Below are positions 50,853 to 60,893 of a DNA stretch of 64,000 nucleotides, piece by piece; the stretch's first letter is position 1; every line of letters begins with the position of its first letter. This DNA comes from Bauldia litoralis (lineage in GTDB: Bacteria > Pseudomonadota > Alphaproteobacteria > Rhizobiales > Kaistiaceae), in assembly GCF_900104485.1 (NCBI RefSeq), contig NZ_FMXQ01000013.1:1-64000 (forward strand), in the 5' to 3' direction. Below the pieces are notes generated by a model. The model was not told the DNA's origin, did not search any database, and was given only the letters and a program-made list of their open reading frames with translations. The position numbers and the translations under genes are program-made.

Positions 50853-53800
50853 CCGCAGATGAAATCGTAGCCGAGGTCGCCCACAACACCGCCCCAGAGC
50901 CGGGCCAACTGGTCGACGCTCGTCGCCGCCAATGGATCGTCTCCGAGGTCGATGGCGGTTCGGTTGCACCAGGACTCTCCAAGCAGCATCTCGTCCGGCT
51001 TGCCTCCATCGACGAGGATGCGCTCGGCGAGGAGATCGAGGTTCTCTGGGAACTGGAGCCCGGCGCGCACGTGATCGAACGTGCCGGTCTGCCTCGAATG
51101 ACCGGCATGGACGACCCCGAGACGCTGCAGGCCTTCCTCGATGCCGTTCTTTGGGGCGCCGCGACGAACGCCGACCGTGGTTATCTACAGGCGCCATTCC
51201 GCAGTGGCGTCAGTATCGAGGATTTCCAGCTCGATCCGCTCGTGCGCGCGATCGACATGGCGCGCACCAATCTCCTGATCGCCGACGACGTCGGTCTCGG
51301 GAAGACCATCGAGGCCGGGCTCGTCGTTCAAGAAATGCTCCTGCGTCACCGCGCCCGCACCGTACTCGTCCTTTGCCCGGCCTCTTTGCAGGAGAAGTGG
51401 CGCGTCGAGATGCAGGAGAAATTCGGGCTTGAGTTCCGGATCGTCGACACGGATTACGTCAAGCATCTGCGCCGGGAACGAGGCCTGCATGCCAATCCGT
51501 GGACGTCTTTTCCGAGGCTGATCACTTCGATGGACTGGGCCAAGCAAGGCGAAGGCCTGCGTCTCCTGCGCGATGCATTGCCTCCCCACGTGAGCCACCC
51601 CCGAAAATTCGACCTGCTGATTATCGACGAGGCCCACAACGTCGCTCCGACGGTCGGCCGCTATGCGGTGGAAAGCCTCAGGACACGGCTGGTCCGCCTA
51701 GTCGCACCACACTTCCAACACAAGTTGTTTCTGACCGCGACGCCACATGACGGCTACACGGAATCCTTCACCGCGCTGCTCGAACTCCTCGATGATCAGC
51801 GGTTCGCGAGAAACGTCCTCCCGAGCGACCCGCAGCTCGCCCGCGTCATGGTCCGCCGTTTGAAGAGCGATCTCGTCGATGCAAATGGCAAGCGCATCTA
51901 CCCCGAAAGGCGACTGGAAGCGCTACCGATCATGTATTCGGATGAGGAGAGGGATGCTCGACGTCAACTCGAAGCATACATCAAGCTCCGCGAAAGCGGG
52001 GTAGATGGCGGGCGTGCCGTCGATCGCTTCGTGCACCAATTGCTGCGTAAGCGCCTCTCTTCGTCTCCCGCGGCATTCGCTGCGACGCTGGAACGGCATA
52101 TTGCGACGATCGAGGGCCTTGGGTCGAGCGAGCGCAGTCAGAAGAAATTCGATGACCGTATCCTTCGCAGGGCGATAGCGAAGACCGAGGAGGACTACGC
52201 AGTCGACGCCCAGCGGGACGCCGCCGAGGCGGAAGCGATCGAGGAGGCCGGGAAACACTCCCGACCGCCAACCGACGACGAACGACGTATGCTCGACCGA
52301 TTGCGCTCATGGGCACAGCAGGCGGCTCGTCGAACCGATGCCAAGGCTGACGCCCTGCTGGGTTGGCTGGCCGAACACCTGAAAGACGGCGCTCGGTGGA
52401 CGAACGAACGGGTGATCCTATTCACCGAGTATCGAGCCACCCAGCAATGGATGCAGGAGATCCTAGCGGCCCACGGTTTCGGGGCTGAGCGACTGGCTCT
52501 GATCTATGGCGGCATGGATCCGAAGGAACGTGAAGCCGTGAAAGCCGCATTTCAGGCCGACCCCTCGGAATCCCCTGTGAGAATCCTATTGGCGACCGAC
52601 GCTGCGTCGGAGGGCATCGATCTCCAGAACCATTGTCACCTGATGATCCATCTCGAAATTCCCTACAATCCGAACGTGATGGAGCAGCGGAACGGCCGTA
52701 TCGACCGCCACGGTCAACGCGCCGGCGAGGTCGTCATCTGGCACCCGGTGGACGCCGAGGGTGGCCACGGAGACGACATTTTGCGAGCGCTCCGGAAGCT
52801 GGAGGCGATGCGCGCCGACATGGGGAGCGTGAATCCGGTCATCGCGCCTCAACTTCCGGACCTCTTGGAGGGCCGTCGCCGCGATCTCGACACGCGAGCG
52901 GCCGAAGCGCGGATGGAGAAATCGCGGCGCTTCGTGAAGGCCGACCGCGATCTGCGCGAGCGTGTCGCCAAACTGCACGATCGGCTGAACGAGACGCGAC
53001 GCGAGCAGAGCCTCGTCCCAGATCACATCGAGCGGGCTGTGCGCACCGCGTTGCGCCTCGCAGACAAGCCCGACCTCGAACCTGCCACGCTATCGGGAGC
53101 GCCGGACGGGACCGTCTTTCGCATGCCACCCTTATCGGGGTCATGGTCTCGATGCCTGGAGGGGCTCGAACATCCCTATACCCAGAAGATCCGGCCCATC
53201 ACCTTCGACCACGATGTCGCCAAGGGTCGCGACGACGTGGTGCTGGTCCACCTGAACCATCGCCTCGTGCAGATGAGCCTCCGGCTTCTGCGTGCCGAGA
53301 TCTGGGCACGTGACGACGTGAAGAAGCTGCACCGTGTCACCGTTCGCTCGCTTCCGGATGGGCGGATCGAGGGACCGGCCGTGGTGGTGATGTCGCGGCT
53401 CGTCGTGACCGGCGGGAACCATCACCGTCTGCACGAGGAACTCACGGAGGCCGGGGGGTATCTGCGCGATGCCGGTTTCCGGCGGGAGGAACGGGTTACG
53501 GAGGTTCGCCGCTGGCTCGAGGAATCGCAACCCACAACCCTATCGGATGCGACGTTCGACGCCTTGCGGACCCGCTTCGATAAGCAGCGTGATGCCGTCC
53601 TGGCGGCGGTCGAGGCGCGATCGAAGGATCGCCTGCGCTTCCTCTTGAACACGATCGACACCCGGAAGCGCAAGGAAGCCGATGACATCCGCCAAGTTCT
53701 GGATGACCTCGAGCAAGCACTGAAGACCGAGATCGCCGAGGAACAGAAACCCGTGCAGCTTTCACTTTTCTCTGAGGATGAGCGCACTCAGCTCAAGCGA

Positions 53801-53962
53801 GACCGGGCGGCCCTCGAAGCGCGCCTGGCCCGGATCCCGAAGGAACGAGAACAGGAATTGCGCGCGATCGAGGAACGGCACTCCAACGCCATCGAGCATA
53901 CCTTCCCTGTGGCCGTCGTGCTGCTGGTGCCGAAGTCACTCGCGACGGAGAAGCGCGGATGA
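50843..53962 (+). CDS. drmD: DISARM-type SNF2 helicase DrmD
   Basis: 1039 residues from ATG 50843, overlapping vsr by 10 bp. SNF2 superfamily 2 motifs: LLIADDVGLGKTIEAGLVVQ (Walker A near 150-156), LVLCPASLQEKWRVEM, LLIIDEAHNVAPTVGRY, KLFLTATPHDGYTESF, and C-terminal DAASEGIDLQNHCHLMIH with NPNVMEQRNGRIDRHGQR. Size and the downstream adenine methyltransferase match class-1 DISARM DrmD. It probably couples recognition of foreign DNA with the DrmAB core. Confidence 0.88.
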   Translation: MSMTADEIVAEVAHNTAPEPGQLVDARRRQWIVSEVDGGSVAPGLSKQHLVRLASIDEDALGEEIEVLWELEPGAHVIERAGLPRMTGMDDPETLQAFLDAVLWGAATNADRGYLQAPFRSGVSIEDFQLDPLVRAIDMARTNLLIADDVGLGKTIEAGLVVQEMLLRHRARTVLVLCPASLQEKWRVEMQEKFGLEFRIVDTDYVKHLRRERGLHANPWTSFPRLITSMDWAKQGEGLRLLRDALPPHVSHPRKFDLLIIDEAHNVAPTVGRYAVESLRTRLVRLVAPHFQHKLFLTATPHDGYTESFTALLELLDDQRFARNVLPSDPQLARVMVRRLKSDLVDANGKRIYPERRLEALPIMYSDEERDARRQLEAYIKLRESGVDGGRAVDRFVHQLLRKRLSSSPAAFAATLERHIATIEGLGSSERSQKKFDDRILRRAIAKTEEDYAVDAQRDAAEAEAIEEAGKHSRPPTDDERRMLDRLRSWAQQAARRTDAKADALLGWLAEHLKDGARWTNERVILFTEYRATQQWMQEILAAHGFGAERLALIYGGMDPKEREAVKAAFQADPSESPVRILLATDAASEGIDLQNHCHLMIHLEIPYNPNVMEQRNGRIDRHGQRAGEVVIWHPVDAEGGHGDDILRALRKLEAMRADMGSVNPVIAPQLPDLLEGRRRDLDTRAAEARMEKSRRFVKADRDLRERVAKLHDRLNETRREQSLVPDHIERAVRTALRLADKPDLEPATLSGAPDGTVFRMPPLSGSWSRCLEGLEHPYTQKIRPITFDHDVAKGRDDVVLVHLNHRLVQMSLRLLRAEIWARDDVKKLHRVTVRSLPDGRIEGPAVVVMSRLVVTGGNHHRLHEELTEAGGYLRDAGFRREERVTEVRRWLEESQPTTLSDATFDALRTRFDKQRDAVLAAVEARSKDRLRFLLNTIDTRKRKEADDIRQVLDDLEQALKTEIAEEQKPVQLSLFSEDERTQLKRDRAALEARLARIPKEREQELRAIEERHSNAIEHTFPVAVVLLVPKSLATEKRG

Positions 53963-56900
53963 GCAACGATCACGAGTGGCTGAGCCTCATCGAAGTCTCC
54001 GGGCCCTTCCTGGCGGTTCCCGTGTTGAGGGATGTCTTTCCCCAAGGTCTCGAAGCTCTGGCTTCCGGACGTCCCCAGCGGCTGCGTCGCACTTACGAGG
54101 AATGGCGCGACGCGGTCGACATGGACGACCTCGACTTGCCGGCCCTTCACGCGGCCTGGATCGACGAGGTTTTGCTGACCGCGCTGGAGATGGATGACAC
54201 GGTGTTACGCAAGGGCGCGACGCTTTCCGATCGCCTGACGGTGTCGATGCCCGAACACGGTGTCACGGTCACGCCCGATCTGGCGGTCGTGAATCCGACG
54301 AATGGCGACGAACCGCTCCTGCTCATCCACGTCTACGAGCCCGACACCGATCTCGACGCGACCCGTCGCTTCGATGGCCTCGCGATCACACCGGCCGATC
54401 GGATGGTTGCTCTGCTCCGGCCGACGGCATGCCCCGCTGGCATCGTCACCAATGGCGAGCGCTGGATGCTCGTCCACGCGCCCGTCGGCACCGTGGCGGG
54501 CTTCGCGAGCTGGTATGCGCGCCTTTGGGGCCAGGAGCCGGAAACACTGCGCGCCTTCGTCAGCCTTCTCGGCGTCCGTCGTTTCTTCGGGCCCGACGAG
54601 GGCAAGCTGCCAGCGCTCTATGAGCGGTCTCTGAGGCACCAGGACGACGTGACCGAAGCGCTCGGAGAGCAGGTCCGGCGCGCTGTCGAAGTGCTCGTCC
54701 AGGCTCTCGACCGCGCCGACCAGGACCGCAATCGCGAGCTCCTGCGTGACGTCGATCCGCGCGAGCTCTACGAGGCTGGCCTGACGGTCATGATGCGGCT
54801 CGTCTTCCTGCTGGCGGCCGAAGAACGCGCACTGCTGCTGCTAGGCGATCCGCGCTATGACGGCTTCTACGCAATCTCCAGCCTACGGATGCAGCTGCGC
54901 GCGGATTCCGAAGAGATCCTCGAGCGTCGCCGGTCCGCCTGGTCGCGGTTGCTCGCCCTGTTTCGTTGCGTCTATGGCGGTATTGATCATCCGACGCTGC
55001 GCCTTCCGGCACTTGGTGGTTCGCTGTTCGACCCCGATCGCTATCCTTTCCTCGAAGGGCGCAAGAAGGGCACGAGCTGGCGCAGTGATTCGGCCGAACC
55101 GCTGCCCATCGACGACCGCACTGTTCTGCTGCTGCTGGAGGCGATCCAGACCTTCGAAGGCCGCACGCTGTCCTACCGCGCGCTTGACGTGGAGCAGATC
55201 GGGCACGTCTATGAAGGCCTCCTCGAACGCACGGTGAAGCGCGTCGACGACGTCACGCTGGAACTCGACAGTGGTGTGAAGGCGAAGAGCCCGCGTGTGA
55301 CACTCGGCGAGATGGAGTCGGCGCGCCTGGACGGTGCTGCAAGGGTCGTTGAACTGTTGAAGGAACGCAGCGAACGCTCGGAGTCCGCCATCCGTAATGC
55401 CCTTGAGCGGACGGCCGACGATCGTATCGCCTCGCGGCTGCTCACCGTCTGCCGCGGCGACATCGGTCTGCGCGACCGTATCCTGCCCTTCACCTCCCTC
55501 CTGCGGACCGACCCTTGGGGCTATCCGCTCGTCCACCACAAGGGTGCCTTCGTGGTCGTGCTCGGCGCCGACCGGCGCGAGAGCGGCACGCACTACACGC
55601 CGAAGAGTCTGACGGAGAAGATCGTCGAGGAGACGCTGACGCCCGTCGCCTATCGCGGACCGGCCGAGGGCAAGGCGCCCGAGGATTGGGAACTGAAGAG
55701 CGCCGAGGAACTTCTGGATCTGAAGATCTGCGACCCCGCCATGGGATCCGGCGCCTTCCTCGTGCAGGCGTGCCGCTGGCTCTCGGACCGCCTGGTCGAG
55801 GCCTGGTCGGTGACCGAGGCAAGCGGCAAGGAGATCGACCGCGAGGGGCGCATCGTCCAGCACTCAATCGCCGAGGGATTCGACCCCCTGTCGCAGGAGG
55901 CGGAAGAGCGCGCGATCGTCGCTCGCCGTCTCATCGCAGAGCGATGCCTCTATGGCGTGGATAAGAATCCGCTGGCAGTGGAGCTGGCCAAGCTCTCACT
56001 CTGGCTGACCACTATGTCAAAAGGGCGGCCCTTCGGCTTCCTCGACCACAATCTCCGCAGCGGCGACAGCCTGCTCGGAATTCACGACATCCGGCAGCTC
56101 ATCGAACTCAGCATGGCGCCGAAGGGCTCGAAACAGCTCAGGCTCTTCGGGCGCAGCATTCAGGCGGCGGTCGGGGAGGCCGTCGCGCTGCGCATGCGAC
56201 TCAGGGCCATTCCAATTCGGGATATCGGGGATGTGGATACCATGGCAGCGTTGGACGGAGAATCCCGTCAGGCACTCCTGCTTCCGAAGCTGCTCGCCGA
56301 CGCCTTCATCGGGGTCGTCCTAGCCGAAGCACGCGCATCGGAACGCAAGGATCGCCTTCACGCGCTTGAGGCTCTCGCCGATGCCGCAGCCAATGAAGAT
56401 ACCGCAGCCATCGACAAGCTGCGGCGTGTGGCGTTCAACGACCTCCGAGTAGACTCGCCTGAAGGACAGCCCCGTCGTCCTTTCCACTGGCCAATTGAAT
56501 TCCCGGAGGTCTTCGACCGGGCTAGAAGAGGTTTTGACGCAATTGTTGGAAATCCACCTTTTTACGCAGGAGCTTGGATCACCTCGATCATGGGTTCGGC
56601 GTATCGGGAGCACATTGTTGCTTGTATCGCGTCAGGCACGGCAGGGCTTAGAGGCACAGCAGACCTCTGCTGCTACTTTATCTTGCGCAGTATTTCGATT
56701 GGAAACGTGGAAAGTTGCAGCGGCCTGATTCTAAGCTCCAGCGTTACGGAGGGCGATAGTCGAGAAGTTGGCTTGGCCCAGGCGTTGAAATCTGGCGCCA
56801 CGATATATAGAGCGACAAGTAAAATGAACTGGCCTGGTTCGGCCAACGTAGAAATTGTTCTTGCTTGGCTGAAAAAAAGTGGTTTTGACGGTCGAAAGTA

Positions 56901-58239
56901 CATCGACGAGCGCGAGGTGCCAGAGATATCGGCAGCCCTCAAGGGGGAGGTTGCGCTACCGGATCCTATGGAGTTGCGGGTCAACCGCGCGCTTATATGC
57001 AAAGGGCATGAGCTTCAAGGAGATGGCTTCAAGCTTAGTCCTCCGGAAGCTGAGTCTTTGGTCTCCCAAAATTCAAAGAACAGAGAAATAATTAAACCGC
57101 TCATCACAGGTGACTGGCTGAACAGTTCGAATTCCGCTCCGGACACCTACGTAATCAACTTTCTGAATATGTCGCTTTCAGAAGCGTCCCTATTCGAAGG
57201 CGCAATGCGCGTTGTCGAGGAAAGGGTAAAGCCGGAGCGGATGAAATATACTGGGTCCACAGCTAGAGATAAGTATCTTCGAGAAAAATGGTGGCTGTTC
57301 CGAGGTTATCGGGCTGAGTTCGCTGAGTTTTGCGGACAAAACGATAGATACCTCGCTCTATCTGTTGTATCCAAATATGTTTCTTTTAGATTTGTTGAAT
57401 CTTATTATATCGCAACTGCGGCCACTACTTGCATATTGACATCCGATGATGCCATTTTCGCTCAATTGCAGTCCACACTACACGACGTATGGGCGCGCTA
57501 CCACGGATCTTCTCTTGGAGGCACGCTGAGATATATTGCAGGTCGCTGCTTTAGGACGTTTCCGTTATTAGAACCATCCGTGCGGCTTCGCAAAATTGGC
57601 AATGAGTATAATAATTGGCGTGAAAATGCTTTAGCGCAGAACTCGCTCGGAATGACCGAGATATATAATGGGATGCACGATCTCGAAGATAGATCACCAA
57701 TTGCAATACAGATGCGCGAGTTGCAGGTAACGCTCGATCGCGTATTGATTTCCGAGCAGGGTTGGGATGATGTCGAGCTTTGTCACGACTTCCATGAAGT
57801 GCCTTATCTCCCGAAAAATGACCGCATCCGATTTACCATCTCGGAGGAAGCGCGGGCGGAAGTGCTTTGGCGGCTCTCTGAGCTTAACCGTCTTCGGCAC
57901 TTTGAAGAGGTCGGTGCTGGGTCGGCCCCGATGACTTCTCAGGCCTCGGTTTCTTCTTGGACTCGATCTCGAGGCGCACCTGGACAGAGCGAACTTGGCC
58001 TCGACACTGGCCCGCAAGTGGGACTGCCAGCCGCCGCGGGATCAAACCACGCCACCGAAAAGATCAAGACCTTCCTTCGAACCCGCCGCTCTTGGCTCAG
58101 CAAATCAGACATACTTGCCTACGTCGACATTCCCGACGGGCAGTGGAACGCGACCATCAGTGATCTGCTCGCGCGTGGCGTCGTCGAACGACAAGGTGAG
58201 CGACGTGGCACGCGCTACCGAATTGTAGAGAGTGACTGA
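53959..58239 (+). CDS. drmMI: DISARM-type adenine methyltransferase DrmMI
   Basis: 1426 residues, Eco57I-like. An N-terminal domain (residues about 1-500) leads to the Rossmann methyltransferase: motif I LKICDPAMGSGAFLVQACRW near 592 and motif IV FDAIVGNPPFYAGAW near 860. The target-recognition part (about residues 855-1290, nucleotides 56520-57830) is visibly AT-richer than the rest. The C-terminus ends in a winged helix (IKTFLRTRRSWLSKSDILAY; WNATISDLLARGVVERQGER). Expected N6-adenine methylation marks self DNA. Coupled to drmD by a 4-bp overlap. Confidence 0.88.
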   Translation: MSNDHEWLSLIEVSGPFLAVPVLRDVFPQGLEALASGRPQRLRRTYEEWRDAVDMDDLDLPALHAAWIDEVLLTALEMDDTVLRKGATLSDRLTVSMPEHGVTVTPDLAVVNPTNGDEPLLLIHVYEPDTDLDATRRFDGLAITPADRMVALLRPTACPAGIVTNGERWMLVHAPVGTVAGFASWYARLWGQEPETLRAFVSLLGVRRFFGPDEGKLPALYERSLRHQDDVTEALGEQVRRAVEVLVQALDRADQDRNRELLRDVDPRELYEAGLTVMMRLVFLLAAEERALLLLGDPRYDGFYAISSLRMQLRADSEEILERRRSAWSRLLALFRCVYGGIDHPTLRLPALGGSLFDPDRYPFLEGRKKGTSWRSDSAEPLPIDDRTVLLLLEAIQTFEGRTLSYRALDVEQIGHVYEGLLERTVKRVDDVTLELDSGVKAKSPRVTLGEMESARLDGAARVVELLKERSERSESAIRNALERTADDRIASRLLTVCRGDIGLRDRILPFTSLLRTDPWGYPLVHHKGAFVVVLGADRRESGTHYTPKSLTEKIVEETLTPVAYRGPAEGKAPEDWELKSAEELLDLKICDPAMGSGAFLVQACRWLSDRLVEAWSVTEASGKEIDREGRIVQHSIAEGFDPLSQEAEERAIVARRLIAERCLYGVDKNPLAVELAKLSLWLTTMSKGRPFGFLDHNLRSGDSLLGIHDIRQLIELSMAPKGSKQLRLFGRSIQAAVGEAVALRMRLRAIPIRDIGDVDTMAALDGESRQALLLPKLLADAFIGVVLAEARASERKDRLHALEALADAAANEDTAAIDKLRRVAFNDLRVDSPEGQPRRPFHWPIEFPEVFDRARRGFDAIVGNPPFYAGAWITSIMGSAYREHIVACIASGTAGLRGTADLCCYFILRSISIGNVESCSGLILSSSVTEGDSREVGLAQALKSGATIYRATSKMNWPGSANVEIVLAWLKKSGFDGRKYIDEREVPEISAALKGEVALPDPMELRVNRALICKGHELQGDGFKLSPPEAESLVSQNSKNREIIKPLITGDWLNSSNSAPDTYVINFLNMSLSEASLFEGAMRVVEERVKPERMKYTGSTARDKYLREKWWLFRGYRAEFAEFCGQNDRYLALSVVSKYVSFRFVESYYIATAATTCILTSDDAIFAQLQSTLHDVWARYHGSSLGGTLRYIAGRCFRTFPLLEPSVRLRKIGNEYNNWRENALAQNSLGMTEIYNGMHDLEDRSPIAIQMRELQVTLDRVLISEQGWDDVELCHDFHEVPYLPKNDRIRFTISEEARAEVLWRLSELNRLRHFEEVGAGSAPMTSQASVSSWTRSRGAPGQSELGLDTGPQVGLPAAAGSNHATEKIKTFLRTRRSWLSKSDILAYVDIPDGQWNATISDLLARGVVERQGERRGTRYRIVESD

Positions 58240-58241
58240 TC

Positions 58242-58463
58242 ATGGCCGAATTGACCGCAACCACCGTGCCATCCGTCAGCGCCCGGATCGTAAAGAGAAC
58301 GCTTAGCGCGCCCCGCTATTCCGTGCGCATCGGCGTCGGATCGACCGCTCACGGCACAATCGAGCCGCACAGATGGAGGCTCGGCTCACAGGTGGATCCG
58401 TCGAATATCGACACGAACGCTTGGGTGCTCGCCACAAGTATTCTTGAAGGGGATGATCGATGA
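58242..58463 (+). CDS. Small hypothetical defence-operon protein
   Basis: 73 residues, 2 bp after drmMI and overlapping the next gene by 4 bp (ATGA). ISARIVKRTLSAPRYSVRIG-type beta sequence then HGTIEPHRWRLGSQVDPSNI. No recognisable domain. Its packing between two large defence genes suggests a functional link with the GHKL ATPase that follows. Confidence 0.65.
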   Translation: MAELTATTVPSVSARIVKRTLSAPRYSVRIGVGSTAHGTIEPHRWRLGSQVDPSNIDTNAWVLATSILEGDDR

Positions 58464-59875
58464 GTCTCCAGACTCAGGATACCGCGATAGCGGTACCCAC
58501 GAAACGATTTTTCGTTTCGATGCTCACGCGCGACATCACTCTCGCCGACGCGATCCTCGACCTCCTTGACAATTGCCTTGATGGTGCACTCCGGCTGGCG
58601 AATGGCAGTGACGTGGACTACTCGCAGCATTTCGTGAACATCAAACTCGCTGCGGACCACTTCTCGATCGAAGACAATTGCGGCGGCATCCCGCGCGAGG
58701 TCGCCATCAACTACGCGTTCAAGATGGGGCGCGAACCAGACGACGATCGCGATTCCGATACCGAGACGATCGGGATGTATGGCGTTGGAATGAAGCGCGC
58801 GATCTTCAAGATGGGTCGCGAGGCGCTGGTGCGGACTCGGAATGCCGACGACACGTTCGAGGTGCCGATCACCTCAGCTTGGCTGGAAGCCAAAGGTTGG
58901 GATCCACTGCCGATCAATGAGCCGACGGAGGCCGGTGAGAAGTTCGCCGAGCCCGGCACGGTTATCACCGTCCGCAATCTGTACGAGGGCGTCTCGAGGC
59001 ATTTTGCTAACGAGGCGTTCGAGAACGAGGTCCGTACGGCCATCTCTGAGCACTTCACGATGTTCCTCCAGTGGGGCCTCAAGGTCGATCTCAACGGCAA
59101 ACCCGTGAAGCCGGTACTCGTCGAAGTGCTCGTGTCAGAACGCGATGATGGACCGGCACCGTTCGTTTTTCAGAAGACCATCGACGACGTTCTAGTCTCG
59201 ATCACGGTTGGATTGAACACCGGACGCGGACTGGGCGACGACGAGGAGGAAGACTCAGGCTTTGAGCGCGACCGCTCGTCGGCGACTGCGGGCTGGACGG
59301 TTCTCTGCAATGACCGCGCGGTAATCGTCGGTGACAAGAGCCGTCTAACCGGCTGGGGCGATGGCATTCCCCTGTACCACCCGCAGTTCGCCATCATCAC
59401 CGGCATCATCGAGTTTCGATCCAAGCTTGCCGACAAGCTCCCGGTCACGACGACGAAGCGTGCGCTCGATACATCGTCGAACGTCTGGCTCGAGTCCTTG
59501 GTGAAGATGAAGGAGGGTATGCGGGTTTGGATCTCGTACACGAACCAGTGGAAGAACCATCCGCGCGCCGATCAGACGAACTTCTGGGAGGATGCACGCC
59601 CGCTTCCTTTGAGGGGAGCGATCGCAGCAGTCACCTCGCGTGACGCCACGAAGAAGACTGACGACTACGTCGAGTTCAACCCACAGAAGGCAAAGGTCCT
59701 GCCTGAGCCGCCAGGCAAAACGCCATCCTCCCGGAGGATTGTGTTCTCGCGGCCAGTCGAGGAAATACGGCTCGTCTCCAAAATGCTGTTCGACATTGAT
59801 GACCAGAGGCCGGGAATCGTAGGCGAGAAGTGTTTCGAGCTGACGCTCACTAAGGCCAAAAAGCAGGATGGCTGA
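58460..59875 (+). CDS. GHKL (MORC/MutL/Hsp90-like) ATPase
   Basis: 471 residues. GHKL motifs: N box LADAILDLLDNCLDGAL (Asn near 38), G1 HFSIEDNCGGIPREVAINYA (Asp near 72), G2 ETIGMYGVGMKRAIFKMGRE. After the ATPase come FMLQWGLKVDL-type S5-like transducer sequence and KLADKLPVTTTKRALD with the conserved Lys loop. MORC-like GHKL ATPases have been reported in restriction-modification operons. It is not a standard DISARM subunit, so its position inside this operon is noteworthy. Probably a DNA clamp that opens and closes with ATP. Confidence 0.85.
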   Translation: MSLQTQDTAIAVPTKRFFVSMLTRDITLADAILDLLDNCLDGALRLANGSDVDYSQHFVNIKLAADHFSIEDNCGGIPREVAINYAFKMGREPDDDRDSDTETIGMYGVGMKRAIFKMGREALVRTRNADDTFEVPITSAWLEAKGWDPLPINEPTEAGEKFAEPGTVITVRNLYEGVSRHFANEAFENEVRTAISEHFTMFLQWGLKVDLNGKPVKPVLVEVLVSERDDGPAPFVFQKTIDDVLVSITVGLNTGRGLGDDEEEDSGFERDRSSATAGWTVLCNDRAVIVGDKSRLTGWGDGIPLYHPQFAIITGIIEFRSKLADKLPVTTTKRALDTSSNVWLESLVKMKEGMRVWISYTNQWKNHPRADQTNFWEDARPLPLRGAIAAVTSRDATKKTDDYVEFNPQKAKVLPEPPGKTPSSRRIVFSRPVEEIRLVSKMLFDIDDQRPGIVGEKCFELTLTKAKKQDG

Positions 59876-59878
59876 GAG

Positions 59879-60874
59879 ATGAGCGCCGGATCTTCGCTTC
59901 CCTACCGGCTGAGGCCAAACAAGGCCGTCGACCGGGAACTGTTCCTATCGCTCTTGATGCGGCTGGCTCCTGCATTGTCGCTGGAGAAATACCAGTATGT
60001 CGGTCTCGGCGGCCCCTTTCTCGAAGACTTCAGATTGGTGCATGCCCGGCTCGGCCTCAAAGTGATGACCTGTGTCGAGGCCGAAGAGCAGGTCCACAAA
60101 CGCCAACAGTTCAATTGCCCTATCGCTTCGATCGAATGCATCCACAGGACGCTCGAAGACTACCTTGATGGGCACGAATTCAAGGTGCCGGCGATCATTT
60201 GGTTCGACTACACGGAGCCGAAAGGCGTCACCACGCAGATCGAACGTTTCGCGCGGACGGTGGGCTCGGTTCCGCTCGGAAGCGTGCTTCGGGTGACGCT
60301 CAACGCAAACCCGTCCTCACTCGGCAAACCCGATCCCAGCGAGCTTTCGGTCGAGATCGACGGTGAGGAGTCCAGTGATCGTGCAGTGAAGCCGACGATC
60401 CAAGAATGGCGGCTCGCACGTTTCAAGGAGCGCCTCGGTGCGCTTTTCCCGAGCGGACTAACGGCCGAAGGGATGAGCTTCAAAACCTACGGACCCAGCC
60501 TTCTCCGTGCGCTGAAGCTCGTGGTCGAGAAAGAAATGCTTAGCTTCCGTGATCGCCGCGTCGTATGGGCGCTGGGCACGCATTACGCCGACGGGCAGGC
60601 CATGGTGACTGCGACGCTCGTGGTGTGTGCTGCCCCCGACACCTCCATCGAAGGGCTCGTGAAGGAGTGGGAATTCTATTCGACGCCGGACTTGCCGCAT
60701 CGTCTTGACCTGCCCGCCCTTTCGACTCTGGAGCGGTTGACGATGGAGTCGCACGAGGACCCCCGCGAGAAAATGCCCTTCGACCTGCCCAAGTCCGATA
60801 TGGGCGAGGACCCGTTCTCGGTCTTCAAGAAGTTCTATCGCATCTACCCGCACTTCTCTCGCGTCGAGCTGTAG
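59879..60874 (+). CDS. Methyltransferase-like partner of the GHKL ATPase (O-methyltransferase-like)
   Basis: 331 residues. A Rossmann-like segment YQYVGLGGPFLEDFRLVHAR, LGLKVMTCVEAEEQVHKRQQ is consistent with SAM binding (Gly-rich loop and acidic strand end), with IIWFDYTEPKG following as a motif-IV-like strand. Similar proteins are annotated 'putative O-methyltransferase'. The catalytic target is unknown; protein or nucleic acid methylation are both possible. It starts 3 bp after the GHKL stop and precedes drmA by 19 bp. Confidence 0.62.
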   Translation: MSAGSSLPYRLRPNKAVDRELFLSLLMRLAPALSLEKYQYVGLGGPFLEDFRLVHARLGLKVMTCVEAEEQVHKRQQFNCPIASIECIHRTLEDYLDGHEFKVPAIIWFDYTEPKGVTTQIERFARTVGSVPLGSVLRVTLNANPSSLGKPDPSELSVEIDGEESSDRAVKPTIQEWRLARFKERLGALFPSGLTAEGMSFKTYGPSLLRALKLVVEKEMLSFRDRRVVWALGTHYADGQAMVTATLVVCAAPDTSIEGLVKEWEFYSTPDLPHRLDLPALSTLERLTMESHEDPREKMPFDLPKSDMGEDPFSVFKKFYRIYPHFSRVEL

Positions 60875-60893
60875 AGTCCGAAGGGGACGCCGC

